The notes: a model not told the origin generated them from the sequence alone. Positions 24,518 to 34,400 are shown, counted from the first letter of the stretch. The stretch is DNA of 64,000 nucleotides from Cyanobacteria bacterium FACHB-63 (GCA_014695255.1 JACJNX010000064.1:62001-126000), one strand, 5' to 3'. A program made the numbers and translations.

Positions 24518-25903
24518 CTATGAGGGTGGAGTATTTCCTCCAGCGTAAGGCTTCGGTTGAAGATGTAACTTCGGGACGATCGCATCATACAGTCGATTCG
24601 AGATCGCACCGTTGGCACTATCGGTTAAATGAATTGCGTCTTGGAACACTTCATCCTGAGTAGTATTCAAAGCCTCAGCGAGATTCAGCGTTGAAATTCC
24701 AGGGGTATCACGCTTCACTTGCTCGATCGCGCCTTGTAGCTTGCCATAACCTGCTTGAATCTGCTGGGGATAACGCGATCCTAACTGATTCAGAATCTCT
24801 TTTTCCCGCCCCGCAGGCTTTCCGGCGCGAGTAGACACTTCAGGCTGAAGCGCAACAAACAGCGAAATTTTAGCAGCCGTCGCCAAGCGCGAAACCTGCT
24901 GAAGATTCTGGCGATAGCGATCGGCGCGGCGTTCTAGCTCTTTAGTATCCGTCGTTAATCGCTCCTGTACAGGGTCTTCAGCCGGAGGAATGAGCTGCTT
25001 GAATGCAGTATGCGGACGAGCAATCCAGTATTGGAACCCTTTCACCAGATAGAACTGATTGAAGAAATCATTGGTTTGCTTGCCCCAACTTGTCATCAGA
25101 TGCCGAGGCGCACTTTCCAACAAGGCTTCTACTTGTGGCACATCGACCGCATCTTGATCGCTAGGAAGCAACAAGTCAGAATAGCCATTGATTAGCACGA
25201 TCGCATCAGGCTTGTAAGGCAGCACTTCAAACGCTAATTGCGCTAACTCATTGCCTGACGCATATCCCGGAACGGCTGCGTTGATCACCCGATAGCGAGT
25301 TTCTCGAATTCGGGGCGGCAGTTTCAGCGCCTTTTCTAGCTCATCGGCAAAGTAGGGCAGCGTATCGGGGCGAAACTTATTCGGGTTAGACTTTTGGGCG
25401 GCAACTTGTTGGTTGAGACGGGATTCAAGCTGAGTCGCGATCGTCGCTTGATTGTTAGAGCTGAGTTGTCCAAACGCTGCTGAACCGCCAAGCAGGAAGA
25501 TTCGCACTTCATCTTTGGGTTTATCGGTGCTGATGGGCTGATCGGCTCTAAATCCTTGCTCGTTAATTTTCCAGGCTGAGTTTTGCTGATTGCCAACGAG
25601 CCGATAGCCCAGAACAGGGCTGCGTTTTACGGTCAGTTGTCCATGGTCTGGAAGTCCATCGAAGGGTTTTCCCTGCTGATCGAGAAACTTGAGCCGATAG
25701 GCTGTGAGATTTAGAGGTTCGCCTTCAAAGGCGTTTAATTCTGCGGTTTTTCCTGTAGCACTCACAAATAGACGCAGCAGCAATTCTAGCCCCACCAAAG
25801 CGAGTGGAATCGACAGAAAAATCCACCGTTTTGGAAACGCCTTTTTCTTCTGATATAGCGAACGGCTAGACCAGGAAGACTTTCGGCTATGCCTAAAAAA
25901 CAT
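24518..25903 (-). CDS. Membrane-anchored SGNH/GDSL-type hydrolase-like protein
   Basis: A 461-residue protein with a basic N-terminus and one transmembrane anchor (WIFLSIPLALVGLELLLRLFV), so the bulk is extracytoplasmic. The SGNH blocks are visible: GGSAAFG at about residues 139-145 (block I serine), INGYSD (block III asparagine) and DAIHLTDSANG near the C-terminus (block V Asp-x2-His). Such proteins act as esterases or acyl transferases on glycans. The substrate is unknown. It stands alone between the B12 operon and the M50-like gene. Confidence 0.8.
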   Translation of the reverse strand: MFFRHSRKSSWSSRSLYQKKKAFPKRWIFLSIPLALVGLELLLRLFVSATGKTAELNAFEGEPLNLTAYRLKFLDQQGKPFDGLPDHGQLTVKRSPVLGYRLVGNQQNSAWKINEQGFRADQPISTDKPKDEVRIFLLGGSAAFGQLSSNNQATIATQLESRLNQQVAAQKSNPNKFRPDTLPYFADELEKALKLPPRIRETRYRVINAAVPGYASGNELAQLAFEVLPYKPDAIVLINGYSDLLLPSDQDAVDVPQVEALLESAPRHLMTSWGKQTNDFFNQFYLVKGFQYWIARPHTAFKQLIPPAEDPVQERLTTDTKELERRADRYRQNLQQVSRLATAAKISLFVALQPEVSTRAGKPAGREKEILNQLGSRYPQQIQAGYGKLQGAIEQVKRDTPGISTLNLAEALNTTQDEVFQDAIHLTDSANGAISNRLYDAIVPKLHLQPKPYAGGNTPPS

Positions 25904-26221
25904 TTACAATTTCCTCTTTCTATGATCGCACTAGGTTACTTAGAACTCGTATTAAACCCGATAGATGTACCAGAGTTAAACATTCAGAGCAGCACCCATT
26001 CGATGATTGACGGTTAAAGTTGATTCGATCTCACCTGATGATTTTTCAATACTTTAGGACAGAGTTCAAGTCTGTCTGCAAACTGCACAGCCTTTAGATA
26101 TCGGTTTCAAATCCTATTACCATACAACGAAGTCGCACCGAATTTGCTGATATCTTGGAATCTTTGAATAAGATTTGTGCTTGACAAGTTGATCGTCAAA
26201 TCGGGAATTCTAGCCAGGAAA

Positions 26222-27460
26222 ATGAGTGAACTTCCCGATATGAATGAGCTAACGCTTGAGCAATGTTATGCGCTATTAGAGTTAAGTCCGGGAGCTTCGA
26301 TCGTCGAGGTTGATGCGGCCTACTCGAAAAAGGCTTTGGAGAAAATACAGCAAGGTGCAAAGCAAGAAAAAGCTTTGCTCAAGGTTGCTTATGAGCAAAT
26401 AAAAGCGCATCTCTACGAAACGGCTCAATCTGAACCCAGATCTTTCGCTGATCAAATCGTAGAATTTTTAGAACGTCTCAATCCAGAGCCATTCCATGTC
26501 AAAGTTCAAGCCGAAACGCTCCAGATTTTTTTCAAAACGAACTTAAAGCAAGATTATGGCAACTTTATTTATCAGCATCTCCGCACCTTAGAGCTACCCG
26601 AAATTAAAACGATCGTGATTTACGGAATGCGATCATCAAAGCTCGTGATTTGGAAAAAACAATTCACGATCGGTACAGTTTCTCAAGAGGATTGTGATCC
26701 GTATTCATTCAAGAATCGCTATGTGTTGCTTTTAGCATTTCCGGTAGCAATTTGTTCTGCAATTCTGTTTCAATCGCTTGGCTTCACAAAATTATTGTTA
26801 TTTCCGTTGCAGCTTTGGGTGCATGAAGTCGGTCATGCAACAGTCGCTTGGTTCTCCGGACGACGCGCTTTGCCGCTACCGTTTGGCTGGACGAATGTGT
26901 TGTTAGATCGATCGCTGTTTGTTTATTTTGGAATGCTGCTACTGTTGGGGTTATTGTTCTGGGCAGGTTGGAAAGAGAAAAAACGATCAACAATGCTGTT
27001 TACGGTCATTTGTGCGATCGTACAGTTTGTGATGACTTGGATACAGACGGCAGATCAGTTTGAGATGTGGCTTGCTTTTGGCGGTGTGGGCGGAGAGTTT
27101 TATCTCAGCGCCTTAATGATTGCTGGCTTTTATTTTCAACTTCCGAACTATTGGCGATGGGACTTTTGGAGATACCCCTTAATGATCGTCGGGGCGAACA
27201 CACTCTGGGGAACCTTCTCAATGTGGCAGGACATCCAGAAAGGCACACGATCGATTCCTTGGGGGTCACTTTTACTTGGAGAGGAAGTGGGTGATATGAA
27301 TACACTCAGCGAAGCGTACAACTGGAGCGATACAACAATTATCACAACCTACAACACTTTAGGTAATGTTTGTTTCATCGCTCTGATTAGTCTCTACATC
27401 TTTTTCTTGATCAAGCATCGTCGCTGGATTGTTGAGCGCATTACCAACAAACCACTCTGA
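26222..27460 (+). CDS. Membrane metalloprotease-like protein (M50-type HEVGH) with J-like N-terminal domain
   Basis: 412 residues. Residues about 10-70 resemble a degenerate J-domain (LTLEQCYALLELSPGASIVEVDAAYSKKA) without the HPD tripeptide. A soluble middle domain follows. From about 165 the protein is membrane-embedded, with the zinc motif HEVGH at 201-205 in a hydrophobic helix followed by FSGRRALPLPFGW. A possible third ligand is in GEEVGDMN (353-360). This matches the plan of site-2-type (M50) proteases, but no substrate is known. ATG 26222 has AGGA just upstream and is preferred to the GTG 45 nt earlier. The HTH-GrpE-like gene follows after 34 bp. Confidence 0.72.
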   Translation: MSELPDMNELTLEQCYALLELSPGASIVEVDAAYSKKALEKIQQGAKQEKALLKVAYEQIKAHLYETAQSEPRSFADQIVEFLERLNPEPFHVKVQAETLQIFFKTNLKQDYGNFIYQHLRTLELPEIKTIVIYGMRSSKLVIWKKQFTIGTVSQEDCDPYSFKNRYVLLLAFPVAICSAILFQSLGFTKLLLFPLQLWVHEVGHATVAWFSGRRALPLPFGWTNVLLDRSLFVYFGMLLLLGLLFWAGWKEKKRSTMLFTVICAIVQFVMTWIQTADQFEMWLAFGGVGGEFYLSALMIAGFYFQLPNYWRWDFWRYPLMIVGANTLWGTFSMWQDIQKGTRSIPWGSLLLGEEVGDMNTLSEAYNWSDTTIITTYNTLGNVCFIALISLYIFFLIKHRRWIVERITNKPL

Positions 27461-27494
27461 TACAGTGAAAACAAGATGTTCGATCGCGCCTCAT

Positions 27495-28094
27495 ATGACC
27501 GACTACACGCCAAAAATCCGAGAATTAATGCGATCGCGGAATCTCGCTACTTTTCGAGCATTGCGCGATCGTACAGGTATGACTGAAAAGCAGCTTACTA
27601 AACTGCGTCAGGGTCAGCTACAACAATTACGTTTAGAAACACTCATACAATTTGCAGCACGCTTAGAGATTTCTTTGAGCGATCTGCTTACACTATTCGA
27701 TCTGATTCCAGCGAGCACCCTTCAGAAAGAATACGATCGACTCCAAACGCAACTCACAGAACAACGCGAAACTCTGCTGCAAGAATTCCAACAATCGAGC
27801 CTACAAACCTTAGAGCCGTGGTTAATTCAATGGTCAGCCGCCGCTTATGCAGCCCAACAAAATCCTCAAGCGCCTGCGGTGAAACTTCTACCATTGTTGC
27901 GTCCGATCGAACAACTGCTTCAACAATGGGGCATCGAGCAAACTGCGATCGTGGGTTCTGAAGTGCCTTATGACCCGCAACAACATCAACTCATGGGCGG
28001 TGCGGCTGAACCTGGCGATCCGGTACGCGTTCGATATGCAGGGTATCGACAGCACGATCGACTGTTGTATCGCGCCAAAGTGAGTCCGATTTAA
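27495..28094 (+). CDS. HTH domain protein with GrpE-like C-terminus
   Basis: 199 residues. The N-terminus (residues 1-65) is a Cro/XRE-like helix-turn-helix: FRALRDRTGMTEKQLTKLRQ, then ARLEISLSDLLTLFD. A coiled-coil stretch (KEYDRLQTQLTEQRETLLQEF) leads to a C-terminal beta domain, SEVPYDPQQHQLMGGAAEPGDPV and VRYAGYRQHDRLLYRAKV. This resembles the nucleotide-exchange head of GrpE (compare PFDPxxHEAV and GYxxxDRVLRPAxV). Such HTH-GrpE proteins occur in cyanobacteria, but their role is undefined. It lies just after the J-like/M50 gene, so a chaperone-linked pair is possible. Confidence 0.75.
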   Translation: MTDYTPKIRELMRSRNLATFRALRDRTGMTEKQLTKLRQGQLQQLRLETLIQFAARLEISLSDLLTLFDLIPASTLQKEYDRLQTQLTEQRETLLQEFQQSSLQTLEPWLIQWSAAAYAAQQNPQAPAVKLLPLLRPIEQLLQQWGIEQTAIVGSEVPYDPQQHQLMGGAAEPGDPVRVRYAGYRQHDRLLYRAKVSPI

Positions 28095-28139
28095 CAGTAC
28101 AAAAATTCTACTTTAGAATAAACTTATCTCAACGGCATT

Positions 28140-28165
28140 CAGGAGTCACACGCAGGAGTCACACG
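28140..28165 (+). repeat. Tandem 13-nt duplication containing the ribosome-binding site
   Basis: CAGGAGTCACACG is repeated exactly (28140-28152 and 28153-28165) directly before the ATG of the Uma2 gene at 28166. This gives two AGGAG motifs; the nearer one ends 8 nt from the start codon. Confidence 0.8.
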
Positions 28166-28771
28166 ATGGTACAAGCCGAAGCCAAGCGCAAATACACCGC
28201 GGAAGAATATTTGGAAGCCGAAGCAAAATCCGATGAGAAGCACGAATACATTGACGGTGAGATTGTTCTAATGCCCGGTGAACTTCCGAATCACAACGTA
28301 ATCGCGGGCAACCTTCACACTGAGTTAAATGTTGCTCTAAAGCGTCATCCTTACAAAATCTTTGTCACTGATCAACGACTTTGGATTCCTGAGAAGCGAA
28401 TTTATACTTATCCAGATGTTACGGTCGTGGCACAACCCCTGCAATATCAACCCGGTCGGCGCGATACGATTATGAATCCTTGTTTTATTGCAGAAGTATT
28501 ATCTAAATCGACTCGTAGTTACGATAAAGATCAGAAGTTTACTGCTTATCGCACTATTCCAGAATTTCGAGAATATTTATTAATTGATCAGTACACCATT
28601 CATGTCGAACACTATGTCAAAAGTGACGATCGACGCTGGATTTTAGTCGATTATGATGATGAAAATGCAGAAATTTCACTTTCGTCTGTTTCCTGTCGAT
28701 TTATAGTATCTGACCTCTACAACAAGGTCGATTGGACTGAGCCACAAGAAGAAGCAAGCGAACCAACCTAA
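28166..28771 (+). CDS. Uma2 family (DUF820) PD-(D/E)XK nuclease-fold protein
   Basis: A 201-residue Uma2 protein, distinct from the one at 9.9 kb. It has the N-terminal YTAEEYLEAEAKSDEKHEYIDGEIV motif, the active-site acidic residue in YTYPDVTVV, the Glu in FIAEVLSKSTRSYDKDQKF with a downstream Lys, and YLLIDQ. Its start is fixed by the adjacent AGGAG, which lies in a duplicated 13-nt element. Function is unknown; these genes are abundant in cyanobacteria. Confidence 0.87.
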   Translation: MVQAEAKRKYTAEEYLEAEAKSDEKHEYIDGEIVLMPGELPNHNVIAGNLHTELNVALKRHPYKIFVTDQRLWIPEKRIYTYPDVTVVAQPLQYQPGRRDTIMNPCFIAEVLSKSTRSYDKDQKFTAYRTIPEFREYLLIDQYTIHVEHYVKSDDRRWILVDYDDENAEISLSSVSCRFIVSDLYNKVDWTEPQEEASEPT

Positions 28772-28885
28772 AACACTCTGAAGATGGAATTGACAAATCC
28801 CTCCTTCCTTCCTTCGACTGATGCCCTCACAACAGAAATTTGGTGAACTAACAGAAGAAACCCGATAAGGTAAAAAGTGATTGTC

Positions 28886-29428
28886 ATGCGTAAAATTAAC
28901 ATCGGCTTAACTGATGAGCAGCGCCAAGGCGTATGCGAAATGCTGAACCGCGACTTGGCAGATGAAAACTTGCTGTTGATCAAAACGAAAAAGTATCACT
29001 GGGATGTCACAGGTCCTGAATTCCGCTCTCTACACCAAATCTGGGAAGAGCAGTACACCATCCTAAACGAAGCGATCGACCAACTTGCTGAGCGCGTTCG
29101 TCAATTGGGCGAATACCCGGTTGGAACAGCGGCTGGCTTCATTCAATATGGCTCCATCCAAGAACATACAGGTGAAGTTCCTCCTGCCTCGAAAATGGTC
29201 GAAAACTTGGTTGATGATCACGAAATGATCATCCGCAACTTGCGCGAACACATCGATCGTTGTTCTGAAGAATTCCACGATGAAGGAACGGCTGACTTCC
29301 TCACCGGAATGATGGAACAGCATGAAGAAATGGCATGGATGCTGCGATCGTTCATTCAGGGCAAGCGCGTTGAATCCGACAACGTAACCCCGAACGAAGT
29401 GAAGTTCCCCGCAGGCGTTGCAAACTAA
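28886..29428 (+). CDS. dps: Dps-family ferritin-like DNA-protection protein
   Basis: A 180-residue Dps-type four-helix protein that stores iron and consumes H2O2. The ferroxidase-site motif is split between subunits: KKYHWDVTGPEFRSLHQIWEEQY, and AIDQLAERVRQLG with the conserved Asp and Glu. An acidic C-terminal part (MEQHEEMAWMLRSF) follows. ATG 28886 is preferred to the GTG at 28877. A very strong terminator hairpin lies after it, consistent with a highly expressed single gene. Confidence 0.92.
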   Translation: MRKINIGLTDEQRQGVCEMLNRDLADENLLLIKTKKYHWDVTGPEFRSLHQIWEEQYTILNEAIDQLAERVRQLGEYPVGTAAGFIQYGSIQEHTGEVPPASKMVENLVDDHEMIIRNLREHIDRCSEEFHDEGTADFLTGMMEQHEEMAWMLRSFIQGKRVESDNVTPNEVKFPAGVAN

Positions 29429-29448
29429 CTTCTAATTTGCGAATACTC

Positions 29449-29477
29449 GCCCCCAGTGTTCTAGCAACACTGGGGGC
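29449..29477. terminator. Bidirectional terminator between dps and the convergent acetyltransferase
   Basis: A 12-bp perfect stem: 29449-29460 (GCCCCCAGTGTT) pairs with 29466-29477 around a 5-nt loop. It lies 20 nt after the dps stop and 7 nt from the end of the convergent gene. Confidence 0.85.
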
Positions 29478-29484
29478 TTCGCTT

Positions 29485-29949
29485 TTACCTACCGATATCA
29501 CATTCCACTTCGGGTGCAGGAGTCGGCAACACCAAGGGCTGATTAAAATACACCATGGTTGTCGTCTGATTGATCTCAAATCCGATCCGCTTGTAAAACT
29601 CTTGCTGATTCGTCGTCATCAAATACAGCCGCTCAACCTTCGAGACATGCGGATGACTCAATACGGTTTGCACTAACTTGCGTCCGAGACCTGCTCCTTG
29701 ATAGTCTGGATGGACGACAACATCCCAAATCGTAGCGCGGTAAACTCCATCCGAGGTCGCTCTTGCAAACCCAATCAGACGATCGTGATCCCAAGCCGAA
29801 ATCACCGGATCACTATTTTTAATCGCGATCGCTAAATCTTCGAGCTTGCGATCGCTTGCCCAAAATGCGGCAACTTTAAATAGAGATTGAAGCTGAACGA
29901 GATCGACCTGGCTTTTGCGATCGCAAAACTGAACGTGACTACAATCCAT
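29485..29949 (-). CDS. GNAT acetyltransferase, Ycf52/plastid NSI-like
   Basis: A 154-residue GNAT enzyme. The acetyl-CoA site is VVVHPDYQGAGLGRKLVQTVL; the preceding SDGVYRATIWDVV and the following VERLYLMTTNQQEFYKRIGF are near-signature for the Ycf52 group. Plant relatives act in chloroplasts on proteins and on serotonin. The cyanobacterial substrate is not certain. The ATG at 29949 is chosen because the 26 residues before it are not conserved in character. It is convergent with dps. Confidence 0.85.
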   Translation of the reverse strand: MDCSHVQFCDRKSQVDLVQLQSLFKVAAFWASDRKLEDLAIAIKNSDPVISAWDHDRLIGFARATSDGVYRATIWDVVVHPDYQGAGLGRKLVQTVLSHPHVSKVERLYLMTTNQQEFYKRIGFEINQTTTMVYFNQPLVLPTPAPEVECDIGR

Positions 29950-30177
29950 CGTGAAAATTCCTGAAATTGAAGGTGAGGTTATGTGTGATCGAACAGGGAT
30001 TTCGAGTGATCGTAGCGCCGATCGCACTTTGACCGCAGAAATCTTCTCGATTATTCTATGAATTGCTTAGAGACCTCATCACACTGATGTTAGATTCCGA
30101 AACAAATCAAGTCCAGCATAAGTCGGTGTCTCTACAGAAGAAAAACAAACTCACCGGATTCACGTCAGAATCACCGT

Positions 30178-30717
30178 ATGCCAAACTCATCTCAGTCTAA
30201 ATCGCGTCGGATTCGCAGACGTTCTCCGGTCATTCTCATCCTGATTTTGCTGCTCTGGAGCCTAATTTTAGGTTGGGGACTGGCTCAAGCTGTGGAAAAA
30301 CCTCAAAACTCCGCCGAAATTGGAACCGTTGATGTCGTTTCAGGTAATCTCCAACTCGCACAGCAAACTTATCTCCAAAACTGCGCGACTTGTCATATTG
30401 GCATTCCTCCCGCCGCTTTCCCAACCCAAACCTGGCGCGATTTGCTCCAAGACTCCCAACACTACGGCGCAACCCTGACTCCGCTGGGTGAGCCGGATCG
30501 ATCGCTCGTCTGGACTTACCTCAGAACCTTCTCCCGCCAAGCCCTCGAAGACGAGCGGATTCCTTACCGTTTTGGCGAATCGAAACCGTTTAAGATTCTG
30601 CATCCAAAAGTTGAGATTTCGCGATCGATTTCCCTATCTAGCTGCGCCACCTGCCACACCGGAGCCAATCAGTACAATTTCCGCAAACTTACTCCTAACT
30701 GGGAAAACGCCCCTTAA
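30178..30717 (+). CDS. Membrane-anchored diheme cytochrome c
   Basis: A 179-residue protein with a basic N-terminus, a hydrophobic signal or anchor (VILILILLLWSLILGWGLA) and two CATCH heme-binding motifs, at residues 69-73 and near the C-terminus. It belongs to the diheme DHC type found in cyanobacteria and sits on the periplasmic or lumenal side. A role in respiratory or photosynthetic electron transfer is inferred; the partner is unknown. Confidence 0.88.
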   Translation: MPNSSQSKSRRIRRRSPVILILILLLWSLILGWGLAQAVEKPQNSAEIGTVDVVSGNLQLAQQTYLQNCATCHIGIPPAAFPTQTWRDLLQDSQHYGATLTPLGEPDRSLVWTYLRTFSRQALEDERIPYRFGESKPFKILHPKVEISRSISLSSCATCHTGANQYNFRKLTPNWENAP

Positions 30718-30766
30718 ACTTGATTGTGCTACCGTGAGTGGTAAATAAAGTGCTACCAAAACTTCG

Positions 30767-30988
30767 ATGAAAATCTCTGTTTCAATCTCTGATGATTTGA
30801 TTGCCTACGTCGATCAGCACGTCGAAAATCGTAGTCAACTGATTGAATCGCTTCTACACCGATGGCGAAAGCAGCAAGAGCGACAAGTTTTAATCGAAGC
30901 TGCTCTGGCGCTAGACGAACTCGACGATGATTGGAGTGAAGAATGGGAACAAGCAGAGATTACCGATTGGGAAGCCTCTGGCTTGTGA
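30767..30988 (+). CDS. Ribbon-helix-helix antitoxin, MazE-type
   Basis: A 73-residue protein. The N-terminal ribbon-helix-helix (KISVSISDDLIAYVDQHVENRSQLIESLL) binds DNA as a dimer. The acidic tail (LDELDDDWSEEWEQAEITDWE) is expected to occupy the toxin's RNA site. Its end overlaps the toxin start by 46 bp (30943-30988), typical of coupled toxin-antitoxin pairs. The module probably represses its own promoter. Confidence 0.88.
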   Translation: MKISVSISDDLIAYVDQHVENRSQLIESLLHRWRKQQERQVLIEAALALDELDDDWSEEWEQAEITDWEASGL

Positions 30989-31311
30989 GATTTGACCCTG
31001 CAATCGGCTCAGAGATTCGGAAAACTCGCCCAGCAGTCATTATCTCTGCAACTGCTTTTAATCAACGTAGTAAAGTGACCGTCCTGCCCATTACTTCTGC
31101 AACTCCCAGCTCCAAAATGCTACCTGTCCTGGTTGCGATCGCTCCTTCTGAAGTGAATGGACTCGACGTGGAAAGCTATGTCGTTTGCATCGCTCTCATG
31201 ACGTTTGACAAACAGCGATTACTGAAACGCTTAGGAAAATTAGAGCCTGAGCAAATTCAGCAGATTCAACAGGTCATCACCACTTATCTAGATCTAGAGC
31301 CGCTAACATGA
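30943..31311 (+). CDS. mazF: MazF/PemK-family endoribonuclease toxin
   Basis: A 122-residue toxin of the PemK/MazF fold that cleaves mRNA at short sequences. Motifs are RLGSLWLVRFDPAIGSEIRKTRPAVIIS, with the catalytic-loop Arg, then VTVLPITSA and LDVESYVVCIALMTFDKQRL. The frame is intact and the full length fits, so the pair with the upstream antitoxin is probably active, unlike the two decayed modules elsewhere in the window. Confidence 0.9.
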   Translation: MGTSRDYRLGSLWLVRFDPAIGSEIRKTRPAVIISATAFNQRSKVTVLPITSATPSSKMLPVLVAIAPSEVNGLDVESYVVCIALMTFDKQRLLKRLGKLEPEQIQQIQQVITTYLDLEPLT

Positions 31312-31481
31312 AATAATTTCGCTTTGTTCGGCTTTCCCCCGATGCCAATGCCCGTTCAGGTTTCGTTCTGAGTGATAGGATTGGAATACCTTTATCGGGA
31401 TCGGAATAAATGTGCAACTCTGCACGTTTTGGTCGATCGCACCACCACACCCACATTCAGAAGCTCTGATTTTCCCCTGTC

Positions 31482-34400
31482 ATGCTTAAATCTCTCCTGG
31501 GCGACCCCAATCAACGCAAGCTCAAGAAATACAAACCGCTGGTCAATGACATCAATCTTTTAGAAGAAGAGATTGAGCCGCTCTCAGATGACGCATTGAG
31601 AGCCAAGACCACTGAATTTAGAGAGCGACTCGCCAAGGCAAAGAATAGAGACGAAGAAAAGCAAATTCTCGATGACATTCTGCCGGAAGCGTTTGCGGTC
31701 GTGCGTGAAGCGGGCAAGCGAGTTTTAGGGATGCGGCACTTCGATGTGCAGCTCATCGGCGGTATGGTGCTGCACGATGGACAAATTGCTGAAATGAAAA
31801 CTGGGGAAGGAAAAACCCTGGTTTCGACACTGCCTGCTTATCTGAATGCGCTGTCAGGAAAAGGCGTTCACGTCGTCACAGTGAACGATTACCTGGCAAA
31901 GCGCGACGCGGAATGGATGGGACAAGTTCACCGCTTTTTAGGCTTGAGCGTGGGGCTAATTCAGCAGAATATGAGTCCGATCGAGCGTCAGAAAAACTAC
32001 GCTTGCGACATCACTTACGCCACCAACAGCGAACTTGGATTCGACTACCTGCGCGATAACATGGCGACTGCGATGGAAGAAGTCGTGCAGCGTCCGTTTA
32101 ACTACTGCGTCATCGACGAAGTGGATTCGGTGCTAATTGATGAAGCCCGGACTCCGTTGATTATTTCAGGTCAAGTTGAGCGTCCGACTGAAAAATATAT
32201 GCAGGCGGCAGCAGTGGCACGATCGCTCAAACGCGATGACCATTACGAAGTCGATGAGAAGCAGCGTAATATTTTGCTCACTGATGAAGGCTTTATTGCG
32301 GCAGAACAAATTCTAGGTGTTTCTGACTTATTCGACCCGAATGATCCTTGGGCGCACTACACTTTCAATGCAATTAAAGCCAAAGAACTGTTTATCAATG
32401 ATGTGAATTACATCGTCAGAAACGGCGAAATTGTGATTGTGGATGAATTCACTGGGCGAGTCATGCCGGGTCGTCGGTGGAGCGATGGACTGCACCAAGC
32501 GATCGAAGCCAAAGAAGGAGTTGAGATTCAAAACGAAACTCAGACCTTAGCGACAATCACCTATCAAAACTTCTTCTTGCTCTATCCCAAGCTTGCGGGG
32601 ATGACCGGAACCGCGAAGACCGAAGAAGCGGAACTTGAGAAAATTTACAAGCTCGAAGTGACGCTGGTTCCGACTAACCAACCGCGCCGCCGGATCGATC
32701 TGTCGGATGTGGTTTACAAGACCGAAGCAGGCGATCTAAAAGTGTTTGCGCGGGAGTGTGCAGAAAAATCGGCTCAAGGTCGCCCCGTTCTCGTTTGGGC
32801 GATGAACCTAGAAGCATTAAGTAATCTATCTCAACTGCTGGATGAACAAGGACTTGCCCATAATCTCTGTCCGGGTCTACCTCAAAGCAGCGATCAGGCG
32901 AGAGAAATCGTGCGGCAAGCGAAGCATCCAGGCATGATTACCGTGACGAACAGTTACGAAGTCTATCGGATGATTCGACAAGCCGTTCCCGAAGGCGAAG
33001 ACGGGCTGTTTGTGTTGGGCATCACCGGAAAATGGAGCGCGATCGCGCTTGAATGCGAGGAAATGCACCGTACCGGTCGCCCCGTCCTGGTTGGAACCAC
33101 CAGCGTTGAGAAGTCTGAACTGCTGTCTCAACTGCTGCAAGAATTGAACGTTCCTCACAATTTGCTGAACGCAAAACCAGAGAACGTGGAGCGGGAATCT
33201 GAAATCATTGCTCAAGCAGGTCGAACAGGCAAAGTGACGATCGCCACCAACATGGCGGGACGTGGAACCGACATCATCTTGGGCGGTAACTCCGATTACA
33301 TGGCGCGTTTGAAGATTCGAGAATACTTCATGCCTCGAATTGTCGAACCCGAGGACGACGATGATTTTTCGGGTATGGGCTTTGGCGATTCACGCGGAGG
33401 CGGACAAGGCTTTGAACCCGGACGTAAGATCAAAACCTGGAAAGCCAAGTCTGATATTTACCCGACCGAACTTTCCCAGGAAACGGAGCAGGCATTAAAA
33501 GATGCCGTTCACTTTGCAGTCCAGCAATACGGTGAACGCAGCCTGCCAGAACTGGAAGCCGAAGACAAAATCGCGACCGCAGCCGAAAAAGCTCCGACAA
33601 CTGATCCCGTGATTCAAAAACTGCGGGAAGTGTATAAACGAATTCGGGTAGAGTATGACGCTTACACCGATCGTGAACACGAAGAGGTTGTACAACTCGG
33701 TGGACTGCACGTGATTGGAACCGAGCGCCACGAATCGCGGCGGATCGACAACCAGCTGCGAGGACGAGCCGGACGACAAGGCGACCCTGGGTCAACCAAG
33801 TTTTTCCTCAGCTTGCAGGATAACTTGTTGCGGATCTTCGGCGGCGATCGAGTCGCGAACATGATGAATATGTTCCGGGTCGAAGAAGATATGCCGATCG
33901 AGTCGAAAATGCTGACTCGATCGCTCGAAGGCGCTCAGAAGAAGGTTGAAACCTATTACTACGACATCCGGAAGCAGGTGTTTGAATATGACGAAGTGAT
34001 GAACAATCAGCGTCGTGCCATTTATGCTGAGCGTCGTCGGGTGCTAGAAGGACAAGACCTCAAAGAGAAAGTAATTGAATACGCAGAACGCACGATGGAC
34101 GACATTGTGGAAGCGTATATCAACCCCGAACTGCCGTCGGAAGAGTGGGAACTCGATAAGCTTTTGAGCAAAGTGAAAGAGTTTGTTTACCTGCTGAGCG
34201 ATCTTGAACCCAAGGATCTTGAAGACATGAGCTTGGGTGAACTGAAAGCGTTCTTACACGAGCAGGCTCGAATTGCTTATGACCTGAAAGAAGCGGAAGT
34301 CGATTCTGTGCAACCGGGATTAATGCGTCAGGCGGAACGGTTCTTTATTCTCAATCGGATTGATACCCTGTGGCGCGAACACCTGCAATCAATGGATGGC

